Shown here: one piece after another, positions 26,898 to 34,451 of the stretch
Layout of the letters: every line of letters starts with the position of its first letter
Numbering within the stretch: the first letter of the stretch is position 1
Assembly (NCBI GenBank): GCA_046758905.1
Contig: JBHIBC010000011.1
Coordinates: 1-52,370, forward strand
DNA length: 52,370 nt
DNA from: JBHIBC01 sp046758905
Lineage (GTDB): Bacteria; Acidobacteriota; Polarisedimenticolia; Gp22-AA2
Reading direction: 5' to 3'
Program-made: the position numbers and the translations under genes
The notes under the pieces: generated by a model
What the model was told of the DNA's origin: nothing
The model's input: the letters and a program-made list of their open reading frames with translations, nothing else
The model's database searches: none

Positions 26898-27538
26898 CTC
26901 GAACCCTCCGCGTCCCGCTGCCCCGGACGGTTGCGCGCCCGGATCTTCTCGTAGGGGCAGTTGCCGAGGACGTGCCCGATCGGACAGCGCTCCTGGCAGT
27001 AAGCCGCGCAGCGCAGGCAGTAGCCGTCCTCCGGGCTCTCCCTCTCGAACAGCAGCACGGAGAATCGCTCCAGGAGGCGGGCGAGCTGATCGATCTCGTC
27101 CGGGCGGAATTTGCTCAGGACGGGGGCCAGCCGTTCCGCCTTCAGCCTCTCGTACCGGCGCACCAGCCGGTGTCCCCTCTGGCTCGCCGACAGCAGCGTG
27201 GCCCGCCGATCCCCCTCCGACGGGGCGCGCGTGACGAGCCCCAGCCGCTCCAGTTTGTCGATGTTCTTGGTGGCCGCCGGCGAGCTGACGCCGAGGAACT
27301 CCGCCACCTCTCCCACTTGGTGGCGACCGTTGAGGGCGATGAGCTTCAGGAGGTGGAACTGCGGGAGGGTCAGCGGATCCGGGCTGACCTCGCCGAGGTA
27401 CCGGGCCTCCAGGATCTCCCTGACCGCCGCGCTGAAGACGTGGCTGTAGCGCAGCAGCCGGCGCAGGCGCGCCGGCTCGGGGCCTCGCCCCTGCTCGGGG
27501 CCTTCCGTGTCCTGAGGCGGAGTCCGTTGCGCCGGCAT
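26894..27538 (-). CDS. MarR-family transcription regulator with cysteine-rich C-terminus
   Basis: 214 aa. A winged helix covers about residues 50-125: LTLPQFHLLKLIALNGRHQVGEVAEFLG, then SSPAATKNIDKLERLGLV (recognition helix), then the wing with SEGDRRATLLS. After the usual dimer helix there is an extra tail with five cysteines: Y-CLRCAAYCQERCPIG and GNCPYEK, which looks like a metal or Fe-S site. MarR proteins bind as dimers and usually repress their own operon. It is the first gene of the Kor-Hdr operon, coupled to korD by a GTGA overlap, and its promoter lies in an AT-rich island with direct repeats. Inferred: redox- or oxygen-responsive repressor of the operon. Confidence 0.88.
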   Translation of the reverse strand: MPAQRTPPQDTEGPEQGRGPEPARLRRLLRYSHVFSAAVREILEARYLGEVSPDPLTLPQFHLLKLIALNGRHQVGEVAEFLGVSSPAATKNIDKLERLGLVTRAPSEGDRRATLLSASQRGHRLVRRYERLKAERLAPVLSKFRPDEIDQLARLLERFSVLLFERESPEDGYCLRCAAYCQERCPIGHVLGNCPYEKIRARNRPGQRDAEGSR

Positions 27539-27578
27539 ATTAGTTAACAGGGTTATATTATAATTGGGTTACTTATAC
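27539..27578 (-). promoter_or_regulatory. AT-rich divergent promoter/operator of the marR-kor-hdr operon
   Basis: About 40 bp with roughly 70 percent AT inside GC-rich DNA. ATTATAAT (27557-27564) is palindromic and gives TATAAT on the minus strand (27562-27557) and on the plus strand (27559-27564). Two direct repeats of TAACCC-N2-TTA, 16 bp apart on the minus strand, flank it (starting near 27569 and 27553), and GTTAAC (27543-27548) lies before the ATG. These suit a MarR dimer that blocks its own promoter. No consensus -35 is visible. Confidence 0.65.
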
Positions 27579-27731
27579 CCCGCCTGCGCATCCGGGTCAA
27601 GCCCGTGCCCGAAGAAAGTGCGGGTCGCGGCGGCCCCGGCCGCCTCCGAGCGACGCGCACGTGTGGCCTTGCGGCGCGGGGGCGGCCCCCGTACCATATC
27701 GCCCGAGCATCAACCACGGGAGAAGCGTCCG

Positions 27732-29453
27732 ATGCGGCGCAGCGGGCGGCGCCCCGCCGAACTCGCCCTCCTCCTCATCGTCGGCCTGTCCCCGCTCGGC
27801 TGCGGCGATCTGCCATGGTCCCGGGCCGACTACGACATCATCCTCCGCGGCGGGACGATCTACGACGGCAGCGGGCGGCCCCCGGTCGTCGCCGACCTCG
27901 GCATCGACGGCGATCTCATCGCCGCGATCGGCGACCTGGGCGACCGCAGAGGGGTCCGGGAGATCGACGTCGCCGGCCTCGCCGTCGCCCCGGGGTTCAT
28001 CAACATGCTCTCCTGGTCGACCGACTCGCTGATCCTGGACGGCCTATCGCAGAGCGAGATCCGGCAGGGTGTGACCCTGGAAGTCTTCGGCGAGGGCGTC
28101 TCCTACGGGCCGGTCAACGACGTCGTGAGGCGTTACCTCGTCGAGCAGCGGCCGCCGGAGATCGATTTCGAGATCGAGTGGGAGACGCTCGGAGGGTACC
28201 TCGAGCATCTGGAGGCGCGCGGCGTCTCGACCAACGTGGCGTCGTTCGTCGGCGCCACCACCGTTCGGGTCCACGTGCTGGGGTTCGAGGACCGTGCACC
28301 CACCGCTGAAGAGCTCGACGCCATGCGCGACCTCGTCCGGAGGGCGATGGAGGAGGGAGCGCTGGGGCTGGGCTCCTCACTGATCTACGCGCCCGCCTTC
28401 TACGCCGGGACGGAGGAGCTGATCGAGCTGGCGCGGGTCGCGGCCTCCTACGGCGGCCTGTACATCTCCCACATCCGCAGCGAAGGGGAGGGGTTGCTGG
28501 AGGCGGTGGACGAGCTCATCCGGATCGCCGGGGAGTCGGGCGCCCGGGCCGAGATCTACCACCTCAAGGCGGCCGGGCCCTCCAACTACGACAAGCTCGA
28601 GGAGGTGATCGAGAAGGTGGAGGCGGCGCGCGCCGGCGGGCTGCGGATCGGCGCCGACATCTACACCTACAACGCCGCCGGCACCGGCCTGGACGGGGCG
28701 ATGCCGCCTTGGGTCCAGGAGGGCGGCTTCGAGGCGTGGACGGCGCGGCTGCGCGACCCCGGCATCCGGCGGCGCGTCGCCCGCGAGATGAACGCGGCCA
28801 CCCGGGACTGGGAGAACCTCTTCGCGCTGGCCGGGCCGGAAAACATGCTCCTGGTGGCTTTCCGCAACCCCTCGCTGCGCCGCCTGTCCGGCCGAACGCT
28901 CGCGGACGTCGCCGCGGAGCGCGGCGCCTCTCCGGCCGACACCGCCATGGACCTGGTGGTCGAGGACGGCAGCCGGGTGGGCACCGTTTACTTCCTGATG
29001 TCGGAGGAGAACGTGCGGCGCAAGGTCGCCGTCCCCTGGGTGAGCTTCGGGTCCGACGCGGCGTCGCAAGCTCCCGAAGGGGTCTTCCTGGAGTTCATCC
29101 CTCACCCGAGGGCGTACGGGACCTTCGCTCGGCTCCTGGGACGCTACGTCCGCGAGGAGAGGATCATCACGCTCGAGGAGGCGATCCGCAAGCTGACCTC
29201 CCTCCCGGCCGCGAACCTCGGGCTCCGCCGTCGGGGCGCTCTCAGGAGAGGGTACTTCGCGGACATCGCGGTGTTCGACCCGGCGGCGATCCAGGACCAC
29301 GCCACGTTCGAGAAGCCCCACCAGTACGCCACCGGGATGGTGCACGTCTTCGTCAACGGGGAGCAGGTCCTACGCGGCGGGGAGCACACCGGCTCCACCC
29401 CAGGGCGCGTGGTGCGCGGCCCGGGCTGGGCCGGATGGGGGACGGACGGATGA
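27732..29453 (+). CDS. D-aminoacylase-like amidohydrolase lipoprotein with altered metal site
   Basis: 573 aa from ATG 27732, which has GGGAGAAG upstream and opens a lipoprotein signal ending SPLGC. The fold is the N-acyl-D-amino-acid deacylase branch: an N-terminal beta sandwich (DIILRGGTIYDGSG), the barrel, and C-terminal GYFADIAVFDP. Barrel residues YISHIRSEGEG, AEIYHLKAAG and SFGSDAAS keep two His ligands and the catalytic Asp. The first ligand motif H-x-H after APGFI is missing (APGFINMLSWSTDS), and the GNCG Cys ligand is replaced by GEGV. It is thus either a one-metal enzyme or a divergent function. Lipid-anchored, single gene, followed by a hairpin terminator. Confidence 0.85.
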   Translation: MRRSGRRPAELALLLIVGLSPLGCGDLPWSRADYDIILRGGTIYDGSGRPPVVADLGIDGDLIAAIGDLGDRRGVREIDVAGLAVAPGFINMLSWSTDSLILDGLSQSEIRQGVTLEVFGEGVSYGPVNDVVRRYLVEQRPPEIDFEIEWETLGGYLEHLEARGVSTNVASFVGATTVRVHVLGFEDRAPTAEELDAMRDLVRRAMEEGALGLGSSLIYAPAFYAGTEELIELARVAASYGGLYISHIRSEGEGLLEAVDELIRIAGESGARAEIYHLKAAGPSNYDKLEEVIEKVEAARAGGLRIGADIYTYNAAGTGLDGAMPPWVQEGGFEAWTARLRDPGIRRRVAREMNAATRDWENLFALAGPENMLLVAFRNPSLRRLSGRTLADVAAERGASPADTAMDLVVEDGSRVGTVYFLMSEENVRRKVAVPWVSFGSDAASQAPEGVFLEFIPHPRAYGTFARLLGRYVREERIITLEEAIRKLTSLPAANLGLRRRGALRRGYFADIAVFDPAAIQDHATFEKPHQYATGMVHVFVNGEQVLRGGEHTGSTPGRVVRGPGWAGWGTDG

Positions 29454-29485
29454 AGGCCCCGCCGGCGCCGCGCCGCCGGCCTTTT
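29453..29485 (+). terminator. Possible intrinsic terminator after the amidohydrolase gene
   Basis: Starts at the last base of the TGA: AAGGCC ... GGCCTTTT, with a GC-rich, partly self-complementary interior and a run of four T. The short T-run makes it a weak call. It ends 15 bp before the -10 of the next gene. Confidence 0.5.
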
Positions 29486-29499
29486 CCCGTCACCGGGCG

Positions 29500-29505
29500 T
29501 ATGCT
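29500..29505 (+). promoter_or_regulatory. -10 element placing the merR transcript start at the ATG
   Basis: TATGCT. The expected +1 coincides with A of ATG 29512, so the mRNA would be leaderless. MerR promoters often have long spacers and poor -35 boxes; none is obvious here. Confidence 0.4.
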
Positions 29506-29511
29506 ACGCTG

Positions 29512-29982
29512 ATGCGCATGTCGGGGCGCTACACCATCGGCCAGCTGGCGCGCGCCGTCTCGGTGCCGACGTCGACGGTGCGTTACTACGAGCGGATCCG
29601 CCTGCTCGAGCAGGACGGCCGCACCGAATCGAACTACCGGTACTACGGACCCGAGGCCCTGCGCCGCCTCCAGTTCATCCGCGCCGCCCAGGCTCACGGG
29701 TTCACGCTGCAGGACGTCGCCACCATGCTGGACCTTCGTGACGGCAGAACCGCCCCGTGCCGCGAGGTCCAGACCCTGATCGAGCAGCGCCTGGCCGACC
29801 TCGAGCAGCGGGTCAGACAGCTGCATCACCTGCAGGCCGTGCTCCGCGACTTCCTGAAGCTCTGCCTGCGCTCGCAAAGGACCGGGCGTTGCCGCGTGGT
29901 GGACGAGCTCGACGGCGCCGCCTCCCGGACCGCCGATCCCCTTCCCGCACGGTGGCCGGTGAGCCGCCGGGGCCGGCGATGA
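29512..29982 (+). CDS. MerR-family metal-responsive regulator
   Basis: 156 aa. N-terminal MerR helix-turn-helix and wing (YTIGQLARAVSVPTSTVRYY, NYRYYGPEALRRLQFI), then the long dimer helix. Three cysteines, C83, C118 and C127, have exactly the spacing of the Hg(II) ligands of MerR (C82, C117, C126 in the Tn501 protein): 35 residues, then C-x8-C. ZntR and PbrR-type proteins use related positions. So it should sense Hg, Zn, Pb or Cd. No metal efflux, reductase or transport gene lies nearby, so its target is elsewhere or is the next gene, an uncharacterised lipoprotein 80 bp downstream. Confidence 0.85.
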   Translation: MRMSGRYTIGQLARAVSVPTSTVRYYERIRLLEQDGRTESNYRYYGPEALRRLQFIRAAQAHGFTLQDVATMLDLRDGRTAPCREVQTLIEQRLADLEQRVRQLHHLQAVLRDFLKLCLRSQRTGRCRVVDELDGAASRTADPLPARWPVSRRGRR

Positions 29983-30062
29983 TGTCGTAGCATCTCCGGC
30001 TCGCCTGGATCGGGCCTGACTCGATCGGTGCACCGCGGGCCGCAACCGCCACAGGAGGACCG

Positions 30063-31307
30063 ATGACCGCCGGCACGCTCATCGCACGAGGTTCGGAGAA
30101 TCGCACGGAACCCCTTTCCCGAGCACCGCTGGCGCTCGCAGCCCTGCTGGCCTTCGGGGCCGCCCTCGTCCCGGCCGGGTGCACGCCGGTCTCCCAGCAG
30201 CGGGAGGCGGCCCGGCCGCTGCCCGCCACGCCCGAGGAGCTCCTGACCGAGCTCAACGGCCAGAAGGAGAAGATCGACGCGGCGACCGTCCGGATGCTCG
30301 AGCGGATCGAGCAGTTCAACGCTTCCCGGCCCGCAGGAGCGCGGAAGATCCGGTTCGGCGAGCTGTTCGCCGAGGACCTCAGCGAGGACCAGCGCGGCGT
30401 CCTGAACGCCATGATCGCGGAGGAGCAGGATGTCTCCTACAGATCGCTGCTCGAGAGGATCATCGCCGACCGCGACCAGATCCGCGATCTGCAGGCGAAG
30501 GTGTTGCGCCTCGAGCAGGCGCTCCCCGACCAGTTCGTCCTGGTCCGCAAGGGAGACACGCACTACCGGCTGGCCACCGAGTTCCTGACCGCACGGGGGG
30601 GCGTCGACCGGTCGAGGATCGGGAAGCTGCTGGCCCGCGTCGACCTGACGGACGAGCTCCTGCCGGGGAACAAGGTCTGGTTCTTCTACGACGGCGAGAA
30701 GGCGACCTTCCGCACCTACGTCACTATGGGCGAGGCGGGGCGGACGCCGCTCGCGGTGCGGCGCGCCGCCATGCGGCATCTGATCTCGGAGAGGGACGCG
30801 GCTCGCGCGGCGGCCGCCAGCCTGGAGCGCGCCAGGGATCGGACGCTGGAGGAGGTGGCCGCTCTGGAGGGCGAGAGGACGAGACTCGAGGTCGACATCG
30901 CCGAGCTGCGGGAGAGGAAGGCCGACCTCGAGGAGAACGTCGGCCGCCTCGCCGGGGAGATCGAGTTCCGCGACAACGCCCTCTTTTACCACGCCGCCAC
31001 GGTCCGCGACCTCAAGGACCAGGGGGTGATCACCCGTGTCCTGAAGCGCGCCCAGGACTTCAAGGGGATCGACTTCAACGCGACGCTCGACCTGAGGCGC
31101 CAGACGACCATCCGGCTGTCGCCGGAGAGGTTCGGGCTGGAGAGCATCAGCAAGGTCCTCGTCCTGCCGGAGATCTACCGCGAAGGGAGGGACTTCACCG
31201 TAGACCTGTCGGAGTCCTCCGGCGGCGCCCGGGTGGTCATCCTGGACTCGGATCGGTTCCGCGGCAAGGAGGTGATCCTGGCGGTCGGCGGGCGGGAGAG
31301 GGGCTAG
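30063..31307 (+). CDS. Coiled-coil lipoprotein of unknown function with a LysM-like segment
   Basis: 414 aa. ATG 30063 follows AGGAGG. The signal (APLALAALLAFGAALVPAGC) ends in a lipobox-like Cys at about residue 40. Helical, heptad-rich stretches occur at about 60-160 and 235-310 (RDRTLEEVAALEGERTRLEV, DIAELRERKADLEENVGRLA). Between them FVLVRKGDTHYRLATEFLT resembles the start of a LysM domain, which would bind peptidoglycan, but the match is short. The C-terminal 100 residues are beta-rich (TTIRLSPERFGLESISKVLV). No family recognised. It follows merR by 80 bp in the same direction and faces a convergent PilZ gene. Probably a cell-envelope structural protein. Confidence 0.75.
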   Translation: MTAGTLIARGSENRTEPLSRAPLALAALLAFGAALVPAGCTPVSQQREAARPLPATPEELLTELNGQKEKIDAATVRMLERIEQFNASRPAGARKIRFGELFAEDLSEDQRGVLNAMIAEEQDVSYRSLLERIIADRDQIRDLQAKVLRLEQALPDQFVLVRKGDTHYRLATEFLTARGGVDRSRIGKLLARVDLTDELLPGNKVWFFYDGEKATFRTYVTMGEAGRTPLAVRRAAMRHLISERDAARAAAASLERARDRTLEEVAALEGERTRLEVDIAELRERKADLEENVGRLAGEIEFRDNALFYHAATVRDLKDQGVITRVLKRAQDFKGIDFNATLDLRRQTTIRLSPERFGLESISKVLVLPEIYREGRDFTVDLSESSGGARVVILDSDRFRGKEVILAVGGRERG

Positions 31308-31316
31308 CCGGCCCGC

Positions 31317-31682
31317 CTAGAGGCTGTTCAGGTAGCTCTGGAGGCGCTTCCTGTCCTGGAGGGACATCTGCACGAACTGCATGGCGATCTCGTGCCGTCG
31401 GATCTCCGGTTCCCCCGGACGCTCCGAACAACGCAGGACGCGCACGTCGCCGACGATGGTCGTCGGCTCCCGGAGGTCGCCCCCCTCGAGGGCCAGGCTC
31501 AGCCGCAGGTGCGTGCCCTTCTCCAGAGGCAGATTCGAGGCGCATCGCATGCCCCCGACGGCGACGTCCATGGTCGCCAGCCTGAGGCCGGGAGGGATGC
31601 CCGCCCCCGCCGCCCCGAGCACCTTGACCTCAAGGAGCGCCAGCGGGCGGTGGTGCCGCCGCTTGTCGTCACGATCGCCCAT
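31317..31682 (-). CDS. PilZ domain protein
   Basis: 121 aa, a single domain. The c-di-GMP binding loop is present in altered form: RRHHR at residues 8-12 (RxxxR) and DVAVGGM (consensus D/N-x-S-x-x-G, with Ala for Ser). The strand pattern to the C-terminal LQDRKRLQSYLNSL helix fits PilZ. Such proteins translate c-di-GMP levels into changes of motility, polysaccharide or transcription. It lies 80 bp after the methyltransferase gene in the same direction and may share its transcript. Confidence 0.75.
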   Translation of the reverse strand: MGDRDDKRRHHRPLALLEVKVLGAAGAGIPPGLRLATMDVAVGGMRCASNLPLEKGTHLRLSLALEGGDLREPTTIVGDVRVLRCSERPGEPEIRRHEIAMQFVQMSLQDRKRLQSYLNSL

Positions 31683-31762
31683 GGCTCCCCCTCGTGACCC
31701 GGCGCGCCTACAGCCTGCTGGGGCCGAGCCGGGGCGGATGGCAGATCATAGCATCCCGGCTG

Positions 31763-32641
31763 TCAGACCGCCCTGAGGATCGACACGAAGTACCCCCCCT
31801 CCCTGTCCGACCGATCCCTCGTCTGGTGGTAGACGTCCTCCATCACCCTCGAGCGGAAATACGACGACCGCGCGAATCGGAACAGCCGCGCCGCCCTCGC
31901 GCCCCCGACCGGGCGGCGCAGCGATCCCTCCTCGAACGCCGTGCGCATGCGGACCAGCTCGGTCAGCTCCCCGCGCGCCGCGTTCGAGTACTCGACCCGC
32001 ACGCACGTCGCGCCCCGCTTGAGCAGTCGGCGGATGTTCCGCGAGATCTCCCTGTCCTCCATCAGCGACTCGAACAGCGACTCCGGATCCTGCGTGACCG
32101 TCTCCTCCTCGGGATCGGGCTCCCTCGCGGACGCCAACACCCGGGCTACGGCCGCGTCGCTCCCGGCCCCCGCCCGTCCTCCCGCGCTCCCGGCCCGGGC
32201 GGGGCGGGGCGGGACGATCTGAGGGAAGGCGTACACCACGAGGTCCGCGACGCCCCTGCGCAGGGTCGGGTCCGGCAGCTGCGTGTGGACGAGGGTGACC
32301 CTCCGCTCCACGGACGGCCCCAGCCTCCGGAGGCGCTCCCGGGCGAGACGGAGCATCAGCGCGGATCCGTCGATCCCCAGGAGGCGCGAGCGCGGGAAGA
32401 CCCTGGCGAGGCGCGCCAGCAGCGGTCCCGAGCCGCATCCGTAGTCCACGATCGTGCCCGGCGTGCCGCGGACCGCAGAACGGGCGTACAGGGCGATCTT
32501 CCGGTAGGCGTAGGCGTGAGGCCGGTCGAGGCTCCGCATGAGCCACCACCGGCCGACGACGCGGTCGTAGGCTCGGCTCCCGAACCTGAGCTCCCGCTCG
32601 AAGTCGATCTTCTTGTAATGGACGGTCGTCCTTCGGCGCAT
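31763..32641 (-). CDS. Class I SAM-dependent methyltransferase
   Basis: 292 aa from ATG 32641 (longer frames upstream are shadow of the neighbouring gene). Motif I is TIVDYGCGSGPLLARLARVF at about residue 60, the acidic end of strand 2 is LLGIDGSALML, and a later strand reads GVADLVVYAFPQIVPP. A low-complexity Arg/Ala/Gly insertion around 145-165 is variable linker. The C-terminal half has ARSSYFRSRVMEDVY and GGYFVSILRAV, typical of a substrate lid with the last beta hairpin. Substrate unknown. It follows the receiver-like gene by 119 bp on the same strand. Confidence 0.8.
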   Translation of the reverse strand: MRRRTTVHYKKIDFERELRFGSRAYDRVVGRWWLMRSLDRPHAYAYRKIALYARSAVRGTPGTIVDYGCGSGPLLARLARVFPRSRLLGIDGSALMLRLARERLRRLGPSVERRVTLVHTQLPDPTLRRGVADLVVYAFPQIVPPRPARAGSAGGRAGAGSDAAVARVLASAREPDPEEETVTQDPESLFESLMEDREISRNIRRLLKRGATCVRVEYSNAARGELTELVRMRTAFEEGSLRRPVGGARAARLFRFARSSYFRSRVMEDVYHQTRDRSDREGGYFVSILRAV

Positions 32642-32760
32642 CCGCTGGAGAATCCCGGCTCGCTCGGCCCGCCTGCGGGGGACAAGTCTACCCGCCCGCC
32701 CGGGCTCCCGCGTCGCGGGATCGTGGGCCGGCGCGCCCCGCCCTCGAGGCACGGCTTCGA

Positions 32761-33144
32761 TCAGCCGGCGGCGCGCCGGAGGACGTCCTTGAGGACCGCC
32801 TCGACCTCCTGCGCCTCGATCGGGTGCACGAGGTAGTAGAAGATCGCCTGCTGGCGGGCCTGACGCTCGATCTCGAGGGAATCCTCCTCCGCGAGCACGA
32901 TCACGGGGAGGTCGCTCCGGACGGCCCGGATCACAGGGATCACGTCGAGGTTGGCCAGGCTGCGGGTGCCGACCCCGACGAAGACGGCGACGGGCCGACG
33001 GGCGACCGTCTGGCGGGCCAGCTCGACCGGGCTGCCGACGGTCCCCAGAGCGACGCCGCACGCCTCGGCCGCCCGGCCGAGGGCCGCGAGGTCGTCCTCG
33101 CCGCGGCACAGAGCGAGCACCTCGGCGCGAGAAGAGTTGTCCAC
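32761..33144 (-). CDS. Receiver-like domain protein lacking the phosphoacceptor Asp
   Basis: 127 aa from GTG 33144 with GAGG upstream. The fold follows CheY: PVAVFVGVGTRSLANLD, then LPVIVLAEEDSLEIERQA, then YYLVHPIEAQEVEAVLKDVL. At the site where CheY has its phosphorylated Asp there is Gly/Val (FVGVG), and the conserved Lys of the K-P pair is His (VHP). It therefore probably works without phosphorylation, as a protein-interaction module. It is 47 bp after the last gene of the respiratory operon in the same direction, so it is likely cotranscribed with it. Confidence 0.7.
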   Translation of the reverse strand: MDNSSRAEVLALCRGEDDLAALGRAAEACGVALGTVGSPVELARQTVARRPVAVFVGVGTRSLANLDVIPVIRAVRSDLPVIVLAEEDSLEIERQARQQAIFYYLVHPIEAQEVEAVLKDVLRRAAG

Positions 33145-33191
33145 GCCACACCTCGCCGCGTGCGACGCGTCCGGGGGACCGCCGTCCGCCG

Positions 33192-34451
33192 CTACTCCTT
33201 CCCGGCCTTCGGCGACGGCGCGATCCTGCGGAGATAGGCGGTCAGGTGGAGCATGTCTCCCGGGTCGAACTTCGGCCAAGCGACCGCCTTCTCGGCCATC
33301 AGCTCGTGCATCTCTGGGGCGTGGTTCCACATGGCGGCGGACAGAGCTATCGGATCGGCCACCAGCTCGCTGCCCGAGAGGTCCATCGCCTCCGCCTCCG
33401 GCCCGGCGTGGCATGTCGCGCAGCCTCTCTCCCGGAACAGCGATGCGCCCCGATCCGGGTCCCCCTCGCCGCTGACGAAGCTGAGGAAGTAGAGATAGGC
33501 GATCAGGTCGGCCATCTCGGTCCTCTCGAAGTGGGGGAACGGGATCCCGAGCGCGCGCATCCTATCGTTCATCGCGTAGCTGTGGTTCCATAGGATCCCG
33601 CCGATCTCCGAGACCGTCATGTTGAGGGCCGATCGTCTCAGATCCGGACCGGCGCCCCCGCCGCCCGGATGATGGCACGTGGGACAACGCTTGATCTTGA
33701 AGACGGCGGCACCCCTCGAGGGGTCCGGCAGCGGCAGGAGCTCGACCCGGCGATCGCCGCGGATCGCCTCGGCGCGGACGTACGCCTGGATGTCGGCCAT
33801 CTCGTCGCGGGAGAAGGTCGGGATGGCGGTGCCGCGGCCGAGCTGATCCCGCTGCATCACGGGCCCGGCGTTCCACATCGCCTGGGCCAGCGCCACCGAG
33901 GACGGGTAGGCCGAGAAGCGGTCCAGGGGGCCGCCCCGGGACCCGCCCCGCCCGCCGAGACTGTGACAGTCCGCGCACCTGTGCTGGGAGTAGGCCGCCG
34001 AGCCGCGTTCCGGGTCCCCGGGCTCGTCGAACAGCCTCAGATAGTAGAGATAGCTCAGGAGATCGGCCATCTCGCCCTGATCGAGGGTCGGCCACCGATG
34101 TCCCCGGGCGACCATCGCGTCGATCATGCGGGGAGTGTGGTTCCAGAAATCCCCAACCAGGTCCAGCCATCCCTTCCCCGCCACCGCCGTCGACATCTCC
34201 GGCCCGAGGACCCCTCCGTGGCCCCACACCGAGTGGCACCGCGTGCACAGCTTCTCGGACAGCAGCTGGCGGCCGCGGAACGGGTCGCCCTCGAGCGGTT
34301 GCCGCCCGGCCGCGGTGGCGGCGGCGACCCAGAGCAGCGACAGCGCGGCCGCCGCCGCGGCTCGCGACGCGCCCCGTCGGAGGGCGGTCCCCGCCGCGGC
34401 CCGTCCCGCCCCCGGTCCGGGCCGCCGCGCTCCCCGCACGTCGTCGATCAT
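33192..34451 (-). CDS. Tetraheme c-type cytochrome made of four repeated monoheme domains
   Basis: 419 aa, exported (hydrophobic stretch at residues 30-48: AAAAAALSLLWVAAATAA). Four C-x2-C-H heme sites at C69, C159, C256 and C344, spaced 88-97 residues, each followed by a W-N-H/A-x-x-x-M motif (WNHTPRM, WNAGPVM, WNHSYAM, WNHAPEM) and an EMADLxxYLYFL-like helix (the last copy reads DMLHLTAYL). The protein thus arose by repeated duplication of one cytochrome domain with Met as likely distal ligand. ATG 34451 overlaps the nrfD stop (ATGA). It should carry electrons in the periplasm to or from the upstream quinol enzyme. Confidence 0.87.
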   Translation of the reverse strand: MIDDVRGARRPGPGAGRAAAGTALRRGASRAAAAAALSLLWVAAATAAGRQPLEGDPFRGRQLLSEKLCTRCHSVWGHGGVLGPEMSTAVAGKGWLDLVGDFWNHTPRMIDAMVARGHRWPTLDQGEMADLLSYLYYLRLFDEPGDPERGSAAYSQHRCADCHSLGGRGGSRGGPLDRFSAYPSSVALAQAMWNAGPVMQRDQLGRGTAIPTFSRDEMADIQAYVRAEAIRGDRRVELLPLPDPSRGAAVFKIKRCPTCHHPGGGGAGPDLRRSALNMTVSEIGGILWNHSYAMNDRMRALGIPFPHFERTEMADLIAYLYFLSFVSGEGDPDRGASLFRERGCATCHAGPEAEAMDLSGSELVADPIALSAAMWNHAPEMHELMAEKAVAWPKFDPGDMLHLTAYLRRIAPSPKAGKE

